Assembly (NCBI RefSeq): GCF_003217475.1
Contig: NZ_QJSP01000017.1
Coordinates: forward strand, 1 to 64,000
Source: Williamsia limnetica
GTDB lineage: Bacteria; Actinomycetota; Actinomycetes; Mycobacteriales; Mycobacteriaceae
DNA length: 64,000 nucleotides
Reading direction: 5' to 3'
The notes beneath the pieces are model-generated. The model was given only the letters and a program-made list of their open reading frames with translations. It was not told where the DNA came from and searched no databases. This document shows, piece after piece, positions 52,624-62,901 of this stretch. The position numbers were made by a program, and so were the translations under genes. Each line of letters starts with the position of its first letter. The stretch's first letter is position 1.

Positions 52624-53736
52624 ATGCGCGTCGGCATCCCACGCGAGATCAAGAACAACGAGTACCGCGTTGCGATCACCCCGGCAGGGGTCGCCGAACT
52701 CACGCGGCGTGGCCACGACGTGGTCATCGAGCACGAGGCCGGCACCGGTTCGGCGATCGCCGACACCGATTTCAAAGAGGCCGGTGCGCAGATCCTGGGC
52801 ACCGCTCATGAGGTGTGGGAGCAGGCCGACCTACTGCTCAAGGTCAAAGAGCCGATCGCACCCGAGTACCAGCTCATGCGTGAGGGTCAGACCATCTTCA
52901 CCTACCTCCACCTCGCTGCCAGCCGGCCCTGCACCGACGCGTTGCTGACCTCGGGTACGACCGCCATCGCCTACGAAACCGTTCAGGCCGCCGATGGGTC
53001 GTTGCCGTTGCTCGCCCCGATGAGCGAGGTCGCCGGACGCCTGGCACCCCAGGTGGGTGCGTATCACCTCATGCGTTCAGCAGGCGGCCGCGGCGTGCTC
53101 ATGGGCGGCGTCCCCGGCACCGCACCCGCCGAGGTCGTGGTGATCGGAGGCGGCGTCAGCGGCGTCAACGCCGCCACCATCGCAGTCGGTATGGGCGCCG
53201 AAGTCACCGTGTTCGATCTCGACATCAGTAAACTCCGCGCCATCGATGCACGCTGGGGCGGGCGCGTCCACACCCGCTACAGCACCAAACTCGACCTCGA
53301 CGAGGCCATCAAGAAAGCCGATCTCGTGATCGGCGCCGTGCTGGTCCCCGGCGCCAAGGCACCGGTCCTGGTCCCGAACTCCCTGGTGGCACAGATGAAG
53401 CCGGGATCGGTTCTCGTCGACATCGCCATAGACCAGGGTGGTTGCTTCGAGGACTCGCGGCCCACCACCCATGACGATCCGACCTTCATGGTCCACGACT
53501 CGGTCTTCTACTGTGTCGCCAATATGCCCGGTTCCGTTGCCCGTACCTCGACGATGGCGCTCACGGGCGCGACGTTGCCCCATGTGCTGCGCCTCGCCGA
53601 TCTCGATTGGGTCGATGCCCTGCGCCGCGACCCCGCCCTGGCCAAGGGACTGAGCACCCACCAGGGGGAACTGCTGTGCCCGCACGTCTCCGAGGCCCTG
53701 GACATCCCGCTTGGAACTTCACCACTGACGGCCTGA
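52624..53736 (+). CDS. ald: alanine dehydrogenase
   Basis: A 370-residue NAD-dependent alanine dehydrogenase interconverting L-alanine and pyruvate plus ammonia. Catalytic K75 (LLKVKEP) and H96 (YLHLAAS) are at the same positions as in the M. tuberculosis enzyme. The NAD motif VVVIGGGVSGVNAA is intact. The ATG at 52624 has AGGAGA upstream. Likely regulated by the divergent Lrp-family protein. Confidence 0.96.
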   Translation: MRVGIPREIKNNEYRVAITPAGVAELTRRGHDVVIEHEAGTGSAIADTDFKEAGAQILGTAHEVWEQADLLLKVKEPIAPEYQLMREGQTIFTYLHLAASRPCTDALLTSGTTAIAYETVQAADGSLPLLAPMSEVAGRLAPQVGAYHLMRSAGGRGVLMGGVPGTAPAEVVVIGGGVSGVNAATIAVGMGAEVTVFDLDISKLRAIDARWGGRVHTRYSTKLDLDEAIKKADLVIGAVLVPGAKAPVLVPNSLVAQMKPGSVLVDIAIDQGGCFEDSRPTTHDDPTFMVHDSVFYCVANMPGSVARTSTMALTGATLPHVLRLADLDWVDALRRDPALAKGLSTHQGELLCPHVSEALDIPLGTSPLTA

Positions 53737-53803
53737 CCCGATCGTGGTGGGTTCTGGCGACCGTTCGCGCAGCTCGGCGGCGCCACAACCCACCAAAATC
53801 GGG
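53737..53803. terminator. long hairpin between ald and the DUF294 gene
   Basis: Arms 53737-53753 and 53787-53803 match in 15 of 17 positions, and the stem continues inside as TGGCG/CGCCA (53755-53759 and 53781-53785). It begins on the base after the ald stop and ends eight bases before the convergent DUF294 gene stop, so it can terminate both transcripts. Confidence 0.7.
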
Positions 53804-53811
53804 TCGCCCGG

Positions 53812-55686
53812 TCACGTGTCCGGCTCGGCCCACTCCTTGACCGACAGATAGTGCGACATGTTCTCCATGCGTCGCTGAACCGCAGAAACCTCCCGGACAG
53901 CCTGGCCGACGAGGCTGCGGTCCAGCGGCGAAAGACGTTGCATGGTCAGCACATCTGTTGCGACCTCACCACGGTCGACCTGCGCCACCTGGTAGGTGAG
54001 TCGAATCTTCTGCAGTACCTCGAACACCTCGATGAGCGTGTGCGCGTTGTCGTCGGTCAACATCGGACTGCCCGCCGCCGCCGCGAGTCGCGCGCGGGTG
54101 CCCAACTCCGGGCTCTGCACACTGAGCGCAGCCCACCTGGCGATGTTGATGACGGGGATGAGTGCGTGACCCTTGATGTCGAACGTCCCCCCGCGCCGCG
54201 ACAGGACGTCGCGCATCGAACGGACTTTTGCGCGATACGACAGGGATTCGGCGAGCAGTAGCCGCATGGTGCCAGGGTGTTTGCGCAGTTCGCCGAAGAC
54301 TTCCGACACCGCCGTCGCGCCCGGGTCACCCCAGATGGGCCTACCGTCGAGCAGTAGCGACGCGAGGATCATGCCCTTGTTGTCCAGTGGCGACACCAGC
54401 CACTGCTGTGCGGCCTCCCGCCACTGCCCGTGCGTTCGCGCGAACAACGGCATGGCAGCGGTGGCGCCGTTCCTGTCGCCGGCCAGCCCGCATCCACGCA
54501 GCACCTCACCCACCTCCCCGAAGGCGGCGCGATACCGGGCCATCTCGTCGGGACTCGACACCGATTCGTCGAACGACACCGCACTGTCCACGTCTGAACT
54601 GAGCACCGGCTCGCGCCGCGCGTTGCTTCCGAGCGACAACCAGGTCAACGCGGCCGGATCCAGCTCGGGATGCTCGGCCAGCACCATTTCCAGCGCGCGG
54701 CGCACCACGGCGTCGGTGACCACCGAGAGCACTGCAGTCACCTCGAACGACGGCCGCCCGCGACGCAGCAGATCTGCCACGAGGTAACGCATCCGCCGCC
54801 CCCGCTCCTGCAGCGTCTCGATCGAATCCGACCGGGAGATCTGTTCGCGCAGAGTCACGCTGACGCCGGCCGGGGCGTTGACGAAGTCACCTGGCAACAC
54901 CACACCCTTGAGCCGACCGCCCGGGTCCACCACGGGAACGCACGTCAGATCCTGTTCCAGGATGTCGACGAGGACATCGGAGGCAGGTGCACTGGTGGCG
55001 GCGGTGATCGCCGGGAACGTCATCACCTGCTCGACCGGCTGTTGCAGGTCACCGCCCGCTGCGACCACTCGGGCCCTGATGTCCCGGTCGGTGAGCACCC
55101 CGAAACGGCCGTCCGCGCAGGGGATCACGATGTAGCCACTGTGGTGTTCGGAGATCTTCTGGGCGGCCTGTTGCACCGTCATGTCGCCGCGACCGACGAC
55201 CGGTGCCGTACGGATCAATTCGTCGACGGTGCCGTAGTCGTTGATCGACAACGAATCGGTGCGTTGCGCCACGGTCAACTTGCGGGCCAAGAACTCCGCA
55301 CCCGCCAGCGAGGAGAACACCGGACGGACGATCGGGCCCGGGATCCGGCAGGCCTGGACCGGCCCGGCGGCGATGGCAAGCGGTCCGATGGACGATCCGG
55401 TCAGCATCGCAGAATAGCCGAAAACGCCTCCGGGGCCGAGGATCTCGTCGGGACCGTCAGGCTTGTGATCCGGCGAGTTCCACAGCTCGACCTGTCCGGC
55501 GACCACCACGGCCAGTTCTTCGACCTGATCGGTGAACCCGTCCATGATCTGGCTGCCGGACGCATGATCCTCCAGGCGAGACGCCGCAGCGATCCGCGCG
55601 AGCTCGTCTGCAGCCAGCGAATCGAAAGGTGGGTACCCGGACAGGAACTCTGCGATCGACACCATCCGCTCATCGTGCCAGCTCAT
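53812..55686 (-). CDS. DUF294 nucleotidyltransferase with cNMP-binding and CBS domains
   Basis: A 624-residue protein. An N-terminal cyclic-nucleotide-binding-like domain (about 15-130) is followed by a CBS pair (about 165-285, GDMTVQQAAQKISEHHSGYI, VLTDRDIRARVV). A DUF294 nucleotidyltransferase domain follows (about 345-450, motif GSNARREPVLSSDVDSA) with a helical C-terminal domain. Proteins of this type are signal-responsive and resemble GlnD-like enzymes, but no substrate is known. The start is ATG 55686, or possibly 55665. Confidence 0.87.
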   Translation of the reverse strand: MSWHDERMVSIAEFLSGYPPFDSLAADELARIAAASRLEDHASGSQIMDGFTDQVEELAVVVAGQVELWNSPDHKPDGPDEILGPGGVFGYSAMLTGSSIGPLAIAAGPVQACRIPGPIVRPVFSSLAGAEFLARKLTVAQRTDSLSINDYGTVDELIRTAPVVGRGDMTVQQAAQKISEHHSGYIVIPCADGRFGVLTDRDIRARVVAAGGDLQQPVEQVMTFPAITAATSAPASDVLVDILEQDLTCVPVVDPGGRLKGVVLPGDFVNAPAGVSVTLREQISRSDSIETLQERGRRMRYLVADLLRRGRPSFEVTAVLSVVTDAVVRRALEMVLAEHPELDPAALTWLSLGSNARREPVLSSDVDSAVSFDESVSSPDEMARYRAAFGEVGEVLRGCGLAGDRNGATAAMPLFARTHGQWREAAQQWLVSPLDNKGMILASLLLDGRPIWGDPGATAVSEVFGELRKHPGTMRLLLAESLSYRAKVRSMRDVLSRRGGTFDIKGHALIPVINIARWAALSVQSPELGTRARLAAAAGSPMLTDDNAHTLIEVFEVLQKIRLTYQVAQVDRGEVATDVLTMQRLSPLDRSLVGQAVREVSAVQRRMENMSHYLSVKEWAEPDT

Positions 55687-55720
55687 CGTCGCGAGAGCGC
55701 GGTCACCGAGACGTCGGTGG

Positions 55721-57040
55721 TCAGTTCACGAGTGACGTCAGCGACTTGGGCAGTTGCCTGCGGCTGCGATACGGTCCGACCACCGCTGCCCCGAACGGAC
55801 GCGAGAGCAACTCTCGCGCCACCCGATGGGTGTCGGCGACCGAGACCCGATCGATCTTGCGCAGGGTCTGTTCGACCGACATCTGTTTGCCGTAGTTGAT
55901 CTCGCCGCGCCCGTTACGGTGCATCCGCGACTGCGAGTCCTCGAGACCGAGCACCATCGCGCCGCGCAAAGATCCTTTTGCGCGCGCGAGTTCCTCTTCG
56001 GTGATGCCGTCTGCCGCCACCTGGGTCAAGATCTCATCGATCACGACAACGACCTCGGACAAGTGGTCGGGCGAACAACCGGCATAGACCGAGAAAGCCC
56101 CGATGTCGGCGAAGGAGTCAACCGAGGAGTACACCGAATACGCGAGCCCTCGGATTTCCCTCACCTCCTGGAACAGCCGCGAACTCAATCCCCCGCCCAG
56201 CGCGGTGTTCAGTACCGAGAGCGCCCAGCGGTCGGGATCACCGCGGCCGGGCCCACGGACGCCGAGGAGCAGATGCGCCTGCTCGGTGTCCCGATACGAG
56301 ACCTCGAGCGCCGGCCTGCCGCCGATGGCCTTGGCTCCCACCCGGACCGGTGCCGGGGGCACCTTTCCCGAGAGATGACCGGCGAACGTGGTCCGGACGG
56401 CGGCGAGGACCGATGCATGGTCGACGTTGCCTGCCACGGAGAGCACCATCTTGTCGGGTGTGTACCGGCGCTGGTGGAACGAACGGATCTGTCCCCGGCT
56501 CATGCCCGTGACCGACTCGATCGAACCGATCACCGGCCTGCCGATGGGGTGATCGCCGTACATGGCTGTCATGAACAGGTCGGCGAGCAGATCTTCCGGG
56601 TCGTCGTCCCGCATCGAGATCTCTTCGAGAACCACTGCCCGCTCGATGTCGACGTCGTCCGAACGACACTGCCCACGCAGGACCACGTCACCGACGATGT
56701 CGATGGCGGTAGCGAGGTGCTCGTCGAGCACATGCGCGTAGTAGCAGGTTTGCTCTTTGCCGGTGAACGCGTTGAGTTCGCCGCCGATCGCGTCGATCTG
56801 CTGCGCGGTACTCGCCGCCGACCGCGTCGGTGTCGATTTGAACAACAGATGCTCGAGAAAGTGCGCCGCGCCCGCGACCGAGGGTTTTTCGTCACGTGAG
56901 CCGACCGCGACCCACAGCCCGACAGACGCCGACCGCACGCCCGGCAGATACTCGGTCACCACACGCAGCCCACCGGGCAGTACGGATCTCCGTACTGCCC
57001 GGTGGGTGTTCGGCGGCGCGGAACGCTGCGCCTCCGTCAA
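55721..57040 (-). CDS. pepR: M16 zinc peptidase PepR
   Basis: A 439-residue M16 peptidase like M. tuberculosis Rv2782c (438). The inverted zinc motif HFLEH is near 60-64, and the downstream Glu ligand lies in the EEISMRDDD region (about 139). The second half is the inactive M16 domain. The role is probably in envelope or stress proteolysis. Translation seems to begin at TTG 57040, 14 bases after the gpsI stop, and the family-conserved LPGGLRVVTE confirms the frame. Confidence 0.88.
   Translation of the reverse strand: MTEAQRSAPPNTHRAVRRSVLPGGLRVVTEYLPGVRSASVGLWVAVGSRDEKPSVAGAAHFLEHLLFKSTPTRSAASTAQQIDAIGGELNAFTGKEQTCYYAHVLDEHLATAIDIVGDVVLRGQCRSDDVDIERAVVLEEISMRDDDPEDLLADLFMTAMYGDHPIGRPVIGSIESVTGMSRGQIRSFHQRRYTPDKMVLSVAGNVDHASVLAAVRTTFAGHLSGKVPPAPVRVGAKAIGGRPALEVSYRDTEQAHLLLGVRGPGRGDPDRWALSVLNTALGGGLSSRLFQEVREIRGLAYSVYSSVDSFADIGAFSVYAGCSPDHLSEVVVVIDEILTQVAADGITEEELARAKGSLRGAMVLGLEDSQSRMHRNGRGEINYGKQMSVEQTLRKIDRVSVADTHRVARELLSRPFGAAVVGPYRSRRQLPKSLTSLVN
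56969..57006. repeat. perfect inverted repeat in the pepR start region
   Basis: The arms 56969-56986 and 56989-57006 are perfect complements (18 bases, tip of two). It codes for pepR residues near 12-24, just after the gpsI stop and the TTG start. The resulting very stable hairpin could reduce pepR translation or attenuate transcription from gpsI. Confidence 0.85.
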
Positions 57041-57054
57041 ACCGACTGTGTTAC

Positions 57055-59340
57055 TCAGGCCTGCGCCTCGGTAGCAACCGCGTCAGCAGGCGCATCGGCG
57101 TCTGCGTCGTCGTCGACCGGGACGAGGCTGATCTTGCCGCGATCGTCGATGTCGGCGATCTCGACACGAAGCTTCTCGCCGACGTTGACCACGTCTTCGA
57201 CCTTGCCGATCCGCTTACCCTTACCGAGCTTCGAGATGTGCACCAGACCGTCGCGGCCCGGGAGCAGCGACACGAACGCACCGAACGTGGTCGTCTTGAC
57301 GACGGTTCCGAGGAATCGCTCGCCGACCTTGGGCAACTGCGGGTTGGCGATGGCGTTGATCATGTCGATCGCGGCCTGGGCAGACGGACCATCCGTGGCA
57401 CCGACGAACACGGTGCCGTCGTCCTCGATGGAGATGTTCGCACCGGTCTGCTCGGTGATCGAGTTGATCATCTTGCCCTTGGGCCCGATGACCTCACCGA
57501 TCTTGTCGACAGGGACCTTGACCGTGGTCACGCGCGGCGCGTAGGGGCTCATCTCGTCGGGCTCGTCGATGGCCTCGGCCATGACCTCGAGGATCGTGAT
57601 CCGCGCATCCTTTGCCTGCGAGAGCGCAGAGGCGAGCACCGGCGACGGGATTCCGTCGAGCTTGGTGTCGAGCTGCAGCGCGGTCACGAAGTCCTTGGTG
57701 CCTGCGACCTTGAAGTCCATGTCGCCGAACGCATCCTCGGCGCCGAGGATGTCGGTGAGCGCCACGTAACGGGTCTGGCCGTCGATCTCGTCGGACACCA
57801 GACCCATGGCGATACCGGCGACCGGAGCCTTGAGCGGCACCCCGGCGTTCAGCAGCGACATCGTCGACGCACAGACAGAGCCCATGGAGGTCGAGCCGTT
57901 CGAGCTCAAGGCCTCGGACACCTGACGAATCGCGTACGGGAACTCTTCCACGCTCGGCAGCACCGGCATCAGAGCGCGCTCGGCAAGTGCGCCGTGCCCG
58001 ATCTCGCGACGCTTCGGCGAACCGACGCGGCCGGTCTCACCGGTCGAATACGGCGGGAAGTTGTAGTGATGCATGTAGCGCTTGCTGGTCTCGGGTCCGA
58101 GCGAGTCGATCTGCTGGGCCATCTTGACCATGTCGAGGGTGGTGACGCCCATGATCTGGGTTTCGCCACGCTCGAACAGCGAACTGCCGTGTGCACGCGG
58201 GATCACGGCGACCTCCGCGGACAGCGAGCGGATGTCGGTGACACCGCGACCGTCGATCCGGAAGTGATCGGTCAGGATCCGCTGGCGGACGAGCTTCTTG
58301 GTCAACGAGCGATAAGCCCCGCCGATCTCCTTCTCGCGGCCCTCGAACTGATCGCCGAGCTGGGCGAGGATCTCGGCCTTGAGCTCGTCGGTCTTGTCGT
58401 CGCGGTCCTTCTTGCCCGAGATCGTCAGGATCTCGGAGAGCTTGGCCGCACCGGCGGTCTCGACCGCGGCGAAGACATCGTCTCCGTACGGAGGGAACAA
58501 CGGGAAGTCGCCGGTCGGCTTCGAGGCCTCGGCGGCGAGCTTCTGTTGTGCCTCACAGAGGCGGGCGATGAACGGCTTGGCGGCTTCCAGTCCCTCGGCG
58601 ACGATCGCCTCGGTCGGAGCCTGGGCGCCGCCTGCGATGAGCTCGATCACGTTGTCGGTGGCCTCGGCCTCGACCATCATGATCGCGACATCGGCGGTGT
58701 CGCCTTCACCGGAGACGATGCGGCCCGCGACGACCATGTCGAAGACGGCGCCTTCGAGCTGCTCGACGGTCGGGAATGCGACCCACTGGCCGGCCTTGTT
58801 CTCCTCGGTCGGGATCAGTGCGACGCGGACGCCACCGACCGGGCCCGAGAACGGGAGGCCGGCGATCTGGGTGGACGCGGAGGCGGCGTTGATGGCCACC
58901 ACGTCGTACAGGTCCTTGGGATCGAGGCTCAGGATCGTGACGACGACCTGGATCTCGTTACGCAGACCGTCGACGAAGGACGGGCGCAGCGGCCGGTCGA
59001 TCAGACGGCAGGTGAGGATCGCGTCGGTGGAGGGACGGCCTTCGCGGCGGAAGAAAGATCCGGGGATGCGGCCTGCGGCATACATCCGCTCTTCGACGTC
59101 CACGGTCAGTGGAAAGAAGTCGAAGTGGTCTTTCGGGTGCTTGCCGGCGCTGGTGGCCGAAAGCAGCATGGTTTCTTCGTCGAGATAGGCGACGACCGCA
59201 CCGGCGGCCTGCTGAGCGAGACGCCCGGTCTCGAAACGGATGGTGCGGGTTCCGAAACTGCCGTTGTCGATGATGGCGGTCGCTTCGGTGATCTCGTCGT
59301 CGTACTCCACAGCGTCGGTGGTGGTGGTGACGTCGGTCAT
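57055..59340 (-). CDS. gpsI: polynucleotide phosphorylase (GpsI)
   Basis: A 761-residue polynucleotide phosphorylase that degrades RNA from the 3' end using phosphate and is also able to polymerise. Two RNase PH domains (about 10-235 and 345-565), the KH domain ([20 protein letters not shown]) and the S1 domain ([19 protein letters not shown]) are complete. Actinobacterial enzymes carry an additional guanosine-pentaphosphate-synthetase name. The ATG at 59340 has AGAGGA twelve bases ahead. The frame remains open to 59466 but without family similarity. Confidence 0.96.
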   Translation of the reverse strand: MTDVTTTTDAVEYDDEITEATAIIDNGSFGTRTIRFETGRLAQQAAGAVVAYLDEETMLLSATSAGKHPKDHFDFFPLTVDVEERMYAAGRIPGSFFRREGRPSTDAILTCRLIDRPLRPSFVDGLRNEIQVVVTILSLDPKDLYDVVAINAASASTQIAGLPFSGPVGGVRVALIPTEENKAGQWVAFPTVEQLEGAVFDMVVAGRIVSGEGDTADVAIMMVEAEATDNVIELIAGGAQAPTEAIVAEGLEAAKPFIARLCEAQQKLAAEASKPTGDFPLFPPYGDDVFAAVETAGAAKLSEILTISGKKDRDDKTDELKAEILAQLGDQFEGREKEIGGAYRSLTKKLVRQRILTDHFRIDGRGVTDIRSLSAEVAVIPRAHGSSLFERGETQIMGVTTLDMVKMAQQIDSLGPETSKRYMHHYNFPPYSTGETGRVGSPKRREIGHGALAERALMPVLPSVEEFPYAIRQVSEALSSNGSTSMGSVCASTMSLLNAGVPLKAPVAGIAMGLVSDEIDGQTRYVALTDILGAEDAFGDMDFKVAGTKDFVTALQLDTKLDGIPSPVLASALSQAKDARITILEVMAEAIDEPDEMSPYAPRVTTVKVPVDKIGEVIGPKGKMINSITEQTGANISIEDDGTVFVGATDGPSAQAAIDMINAIANPQLPKVGERFLGTVVKTTTFGAFVSLLPGRDGLVHISKLGKGKRIGKVEDVVNVGEKLRVEIADIDDRGKISLVPVDDDADADAPADAVATEAQA

Positions 59341-59571
59341 GTGTTGGGGTTTCCTCTCGTCGTACGGCAGGTCCGACCTGCGTACGGTCTGTGACTCGCG
59401 GGCAAACACACGCGAGCAGGCCCTGAGCCAGGGAAGAGGTTTGTCGGCGCCGAGGGTGACGGCCATCGATCGAAGCCGCCGGACGCGGAGGTCCGCGTTC
59501 CGGGAGCCACTACCGAAGACCGCTCACCAGTGCGGGCGCACGGACGAACATTCTTCCTTGCACAAAAGCCA
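59341..59571 (-). other. gpsI leader, no gene seen
   Basis: Part of a 309-base interval without a gene (59341-59649). Beyond the rpsO terminator at 59572-59601 the remaining bases hold the gpsI leader and presumably its promoter. No clear -35/-10 pair or small gene was recognised. Confidence 0.6.
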
Positions 59572-59601
59572 CGCCGAGGGTATCACTCGATACCCTCGGC
59601 G
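59572..59601 (-). terminator. rpsO terminator
   Basis: A 12-bp perfect stem (arms 59572-59583 and 59590-59601, loop CACTCG) lies 48 bases after rpsO. On the minus strand it is followed by GGCTTTTGTG with a short T-run. It probably attenuates read-through from rpsO to gpsI. Confidence 0.8.
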
Positions 59602-59649
59602 CTTGCAATGTTGTCGTTCAGCAGCCCGCCGTGGCGGGCCGGATCGTAC

Positions 59650-59919
59650 CTATCGGCGCAGGCCGAGGCGCTCGATCAGCGTGCGGTAACGCTGCACATC
59701 GACCTTGGCCACGTACTTGAGCAGCCGGCGGCGCTTGCCGACGAGCAGCAGCAGTCCGCGACGGCTGTGATGATCGTGCTTGTGCTTCTTGAGGTGCTCG
59801 GTGAGATCGACGATGCGCTTGGTCAGCATCGCGACCTGAGCTTCAGGAGATCCGGTGTCGGTCTCGTGCAGGCCGTACTCGGCCAGGATGGTCTTCTTCT
59901 CTTCAACGGTCAGTGCCAC
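59650..59919 (-). CDS. rpsO: 30S ribosomal protein S15
   Basis: An 89-residue S15 ([55 protein letters not shown]) that binds the central domain of 16S rRNA. The GTG at 59919 has AGGAG five bases upstream and gives the exact family length. Followed by gpsI as in most bacteria. Confidence 0.97.
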   Translation of the reverse strand: MALTVEEKKTILAEYGLHETDTGSPEAQVAMLTKRIVDLTEHLKKHKHDHHSRRGLLLLVGKRRRLLKYVAKVDVQRYRTLIERLGLRR

Positions 59920-60036
59920 AGAAACTCCTGGTGATGATGATCGCGTACGTATGTGTGAGAGAACCGGGCGATATTTGCCCACCGCCACCGTTCTCCAGGT
60001 GCAGCCGCCGCGAACCGCAGCACACACCAACGAGGA

Positions 60037-60066
60037 ACAGTACAGCCGGATCGACCACGCGGCCAA
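60037..60066 (-). promoter_or_regulatory. candidate rpsO promoter
   Basis: On the minus strand TTGGCC (60061-60066) and TACTGT (60037-60042) are 18 bases apart. Transcription would start near 60030, giving a leader of about 110 bases before rpsO. S15 leaders often carry autoregulatory structures, but none was folded here. Confidence 0.5.
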
Positions 60067-60107
60067 ATCGCTCGGCGACCGAACGTGCGACCGCGAACAG
60101 CAAGGTG

Positions 60108-61064
60108 CTACGGCAACAAGGTCCGAATCTGCTCGACATCGGCTGCGATGTGATCGATGAGCACCTGGACCGAATCGTATTTCTCCTGCGCCCGGATCCG
60201 CGCGACGAAATCGACCGCCACGTGCTGGCCGTACAGATCCGCTTTTGTGTCGAGGACGAACGCCTCGACGGTCCTCGTCCGCCCCGAGAACGTCGGGTTC
60301 GTTCCCACGGAGACCGCCGCGCGATAGCTCTCCCCCGGTTCGACCTGGCCGACCACTGGCCCGGCGCCCAGCACGGTGAACCAGGCGGCATAGACCCCGT
60401 CGGCCGGGATCGCCGAGTACATCGGCGGCGCGACATTCGCTGTCGGAAAGCCCAGCTCCCGCCCTCGCCCGTCGCCGCGCACGACGACGCCTTCGACGCG
60501 GTGGGGTCGACCGAGCGCCTCGGTCGCCGCGGCGACATCACCCGCGTCCACGCAGGATCGGATGTAGGTGGACGAGAAGGTCACGGCGTGTTCGGCCAGC
60601 AGTGAGACCGCCTGCACCCCGAACCCGAACTTCTCGCCGAGAGTCCGCAGGACCCCGACATCTCCCGCCGCCTTCTTGCCGAACGTGAAGTTGTCGCCGA
60701 CCACCACCTCTTGCGCGTGCAGCCGCTCCACCAGCACCTCGTGGGCGAAATCTTTCGGACTCTGCGCTGCCAACACCGCGGTGAAAGGCATCACGCATAA
60801 GACATCGATGCCCAGTTCCTCGGCCAATTCGGCCCGCCGGGTCAGGGTGGAGAGCTGCGGCGGATGAGTACCCGGACGCACCACTTCCGCGGGATGAGGG
60901 TCGAACGTCATCAGGACCGCAGGTACCCCGCGCTCGGTCGCCGCTTTCGTGGCCGTCGTGATCAGCTGGGCGTGGCCTCGGTGGACGCCGTCGAAGACGC
61001 CGATCGTGACCACGCATCTGCCCCAGTCCGCGGGGATATCGTCGAGCCCTCGCCAACGCAACAC
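60108..61064 (-). CDS. ribF: bifunctional riboflavin kinase/FMN adenylyltransferase RibF
   Basis: A 318-residue RibF that converts riboflavin to FMN and FAD. The N-terminal FMN adenylyltransferase domain has [16 protein letters not shown], and the C-terminal kinase domain has [10 protein letters not shown] and GTNPTFSG motifs. The GTG at 61064 ([16 protein letters not shown]) aligns with the mycobacterial start; the frame is open to 61178 without similarity. It is divergent from the DtxR-family gene. Confidence 0.95.
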   Translation of the reverse strand: MLRWRGLDDIPADWGRCVVTIGVFDGVHRGHAQLITTATKAATERGVPAVLMTFDPHPAEVVRPGTHPPQLSTLTRRAELAEELGIDVLCVMPFTAVLAAQSPKDFAHEVLVERLHAQEVVVGDNFTFGKKAAGDVGVLRTLGEKFGFGVQAVSLLAEHAVTFSSTYIRSCVDAGDVAAATEALGRPHRVEGVVVRGDGRGRELGFPTANVAPPMYSAIPADGVYAAWFTVLGAGPVVGQVEPGESYRAAVSVGTNPTFSGRTRTVEAFVLDTKADLYGQHVAVDFVARIRAQEKYDSVQVLIDHIAADVEQIRTLLP

Positions 61065-61208
61065 ATCGGTAAGCCTACGACCACACCCCTGCGGCCGCGA
61101 CACTGCCGCACCGGAGCAGCCCCTCCGATCGCGCCGGTGCTCGATCACCGGCGGTTCCCCTGCGCGCCCGATCCCCACTCCTGGCCACCCGAGCCCTAAA
61201 CTCGAAGG

Positions 61209-61940
61209 GTGCCGCCATCAACCGATTCCTCGGACGCCGGGAAGGTAACAGTCGACACCGCAGGCTTGAAGGCGCTGGCCGAACTGTCCTCGGTGACCCA
61301 GGACTATCTGAAGGTGATCTGGACCGGACAGGAATGGAAGCCGGAAAAGATCACGACCAAGATGATCGCCGAGAGGCTCGGCGTCTCACCGTCGACGGCT
61401 TCCGAGGCGATCCGAAAGCTCGCCGACCAAGGTCTGGTCGTCCACGAACGCTACGGGTCCATCACGCTGACCGAGACGGGCCGGATGGCCGCCGTGCTCA
61501 TGGTTCGCAGACACCGCCTGCTCGAGACGTTCCTGGTCCGAGAGCTGGGGTACGGCTGGGATGAGGTCCACGACGAGGCCGAGGTGCTCGAACACGCCGT
61601 CTCCGACCGCTTTCTGTCCAGGCTGGATGCGAAACTCGACCACCCGACCCGCGATCCCCACGGCGATCCGATTCCGGCGCTGGACGGCTCGGTGCCGACG
61701 CCCGAGGCGAAGGTGCTGGCCGACCTCGACGCCGGCGTCAGCGGAACCGTCGCCCGGATCGCCGATTCAGATCCGGAGATGCTGCGTTATTTCGACTCCG
61801 TCGGCATCGCGCTCGATCGCACCATCGTCGTCCGCGAACGGCGTCCGTTTGCCGGCACGATCGAGATCTGCATCGACGGTGGGACCCCTATCGACCTGGG
61901 CGACATCGCAGCTCAGGCAATTTGGCTGGTGTCCGCGTGA
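61209..61940 (+). CDS. DtxR-family metal-dependent repressor (SirR/MntR type)
   Basis: A 243-residue DtxR/MntR protein: N-terminal winged helix (TTKMIAERLGVSPSTASEAI), a dimerisation and metal-binding domain with LVRRHRLLETFLV and HDEAEVLEHAVSDRF, and a C-terminal SH3-like FeoA domain. The M. tuberculosis orthologue Rv2788 responds to manganese. It starts with GTG at 61209, seven bases after a TAAACT -10-like element, so the mRNA may be leaderless. Confidence 0.9.
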   Translation: MPPSTDSSDAGKVTVDTAGLKALAELSSVTQDYLKVIWTGQEWKPEKITTKMIAERLGVSPSTASEAIRKLADQGLVVHERYGSITLTETGRMAAVLMVRRHRLLETFLVRELGYGWDEVHDEAEVLEHAVSDRFLSRLDAKLDHPTRDPHGDPIPALDGSVPTPEAKVLADLDAGVSGTVARIADSDPEMLRYFDSVGIALDRTIVVRERRPFAGTIEICIDGGTPIDLGDIAAQAIWLVSA

Positions 61941-61971
61941 GGGCCCCTGACGGTCCCTGACGATTCGGCGA

Positions 61972-62901
61972 TCACTGCCGCAGTGTCGCCGGCCGCACCA
62001 CCATCACCGACGACGCGCGTCTGCCCTTCTCCTGGAGCAGGGCGATCGTGTGGCCGTCCGGATCGATGGCAGCATATGTTCCTGCCATCCCGATGGGCTC
62101 GAGCCAGCGCCCCTGGCTGATCGACTCGGCTTCCTCCGCACTGATGTTGCGATGGGAGAATGCGAACTGCGCGGCATCGTCGATCCCGAGACTGACCGCG
62201 GGATCGTCGGCCAGTTCGGTGAGGGTTCGCGCCTCGGCCAGCGTGAAGGGCCCGACTCTGGTGCGGCGCAACGCGATCAGATGACCGCCGACTCCGAGCG
62301 CAGCCCCCAGATCTCGGGCCAGTGATCGAATGTAGGTACCAGCCGAGCACTCGACCTCGACCTCGATATCGGTGAACACACCTGTCCCACCGCCGTCCCA
62401 CGGGGTGAGGGTGATCTTCCCGACCTCGAAACGCGAGACGGTCACCGGGCGGGGCTTCAATTCGAAGTCCGCGCCGTCACGGGCAAGCGCATGGGCGCGT
62501 TTGCCGTCGACCTTGATGGCGCTGACCCGCGCCGGGATCTGGCTGATGTCGCCGGTGAGGGTGCGCACCTGCGCTGCGATGCGGTCGTGATCGAGCGCTG
62601 CGGAGTCGGTGCGGGTCAGCACCTTTCCCTCGGCGTCATCGGTGTCGGTGTCGGCCCCGAGGCGGATGGTCGCGGTGTAGGCCTTCGTCGTCAGTGACAG
62701 CAGCCCGAGCATCTTGGTGGCTCGTTCCACGCCCAGGACCAGGACACCCGTCGCCATCGGATCCAGGGTTCCCGCGTGACCGACTTTCCTGGTCTGCAGG
62801 AGCTTTCGGCACGCGGCGACAACGTCGTGGCTGGTGACACCCTGCTCTTTGTCGATGACCAGCAGTCCGGCACCGTCGAGTCCGGACCTGGGCGCGCTCA
62901 T
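61972..62901 (-). CDS. truB: tRNA pseudouridine(55) synthase TruB
   Basis: A 309-residue TruB that makes pseudouridine 55 in the T-loop of tRNAs. Catalytic D47 sits in GHAGTLDPMATGVL. The PUA-like C-terminal part is present (RWLEPIGMAGTYAAIDPDG). The ATG overlaps the pptT stop (ATGA), so it is translated with pptT; convergent with the DtxR gene. Confidence 0.95.
   Translation of the reverse strand: MSAPRSGLDGAGLLVIDKEQGVTSHDVVAACRKLLQTRKVGHAGTLDPMATGVLVLGVERATKMLGLLSLTTKAYTATIRLGADTDTDDAEGKVLTRTDSAALDHDRIAAQVRTLTGDISQIPARVSAIKVDGKRAHALARDGADFELKPRPVTVSRFEVGKITLTPWDGGGTGVFTDIEVEVECSAGTYIRSLARDLGAALGVGGHLIALRRTRVGPFTLAEARTLTELADDPAVSLGIDDAAQFAFSHRNISAEEAESISQGRWLEPIGMAGTYAAIDPDGHTIALLQEKGRRASSVMVVRPATLRQ

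Noticed and set aside
56896-59394. An 832-residue open frame antisense to gpsI
   Set aside because: It mirrors the gpsI codons in high-GC DNA, shows no family motifs, and is rich in Arg/His/Asp as expected for such shadows.
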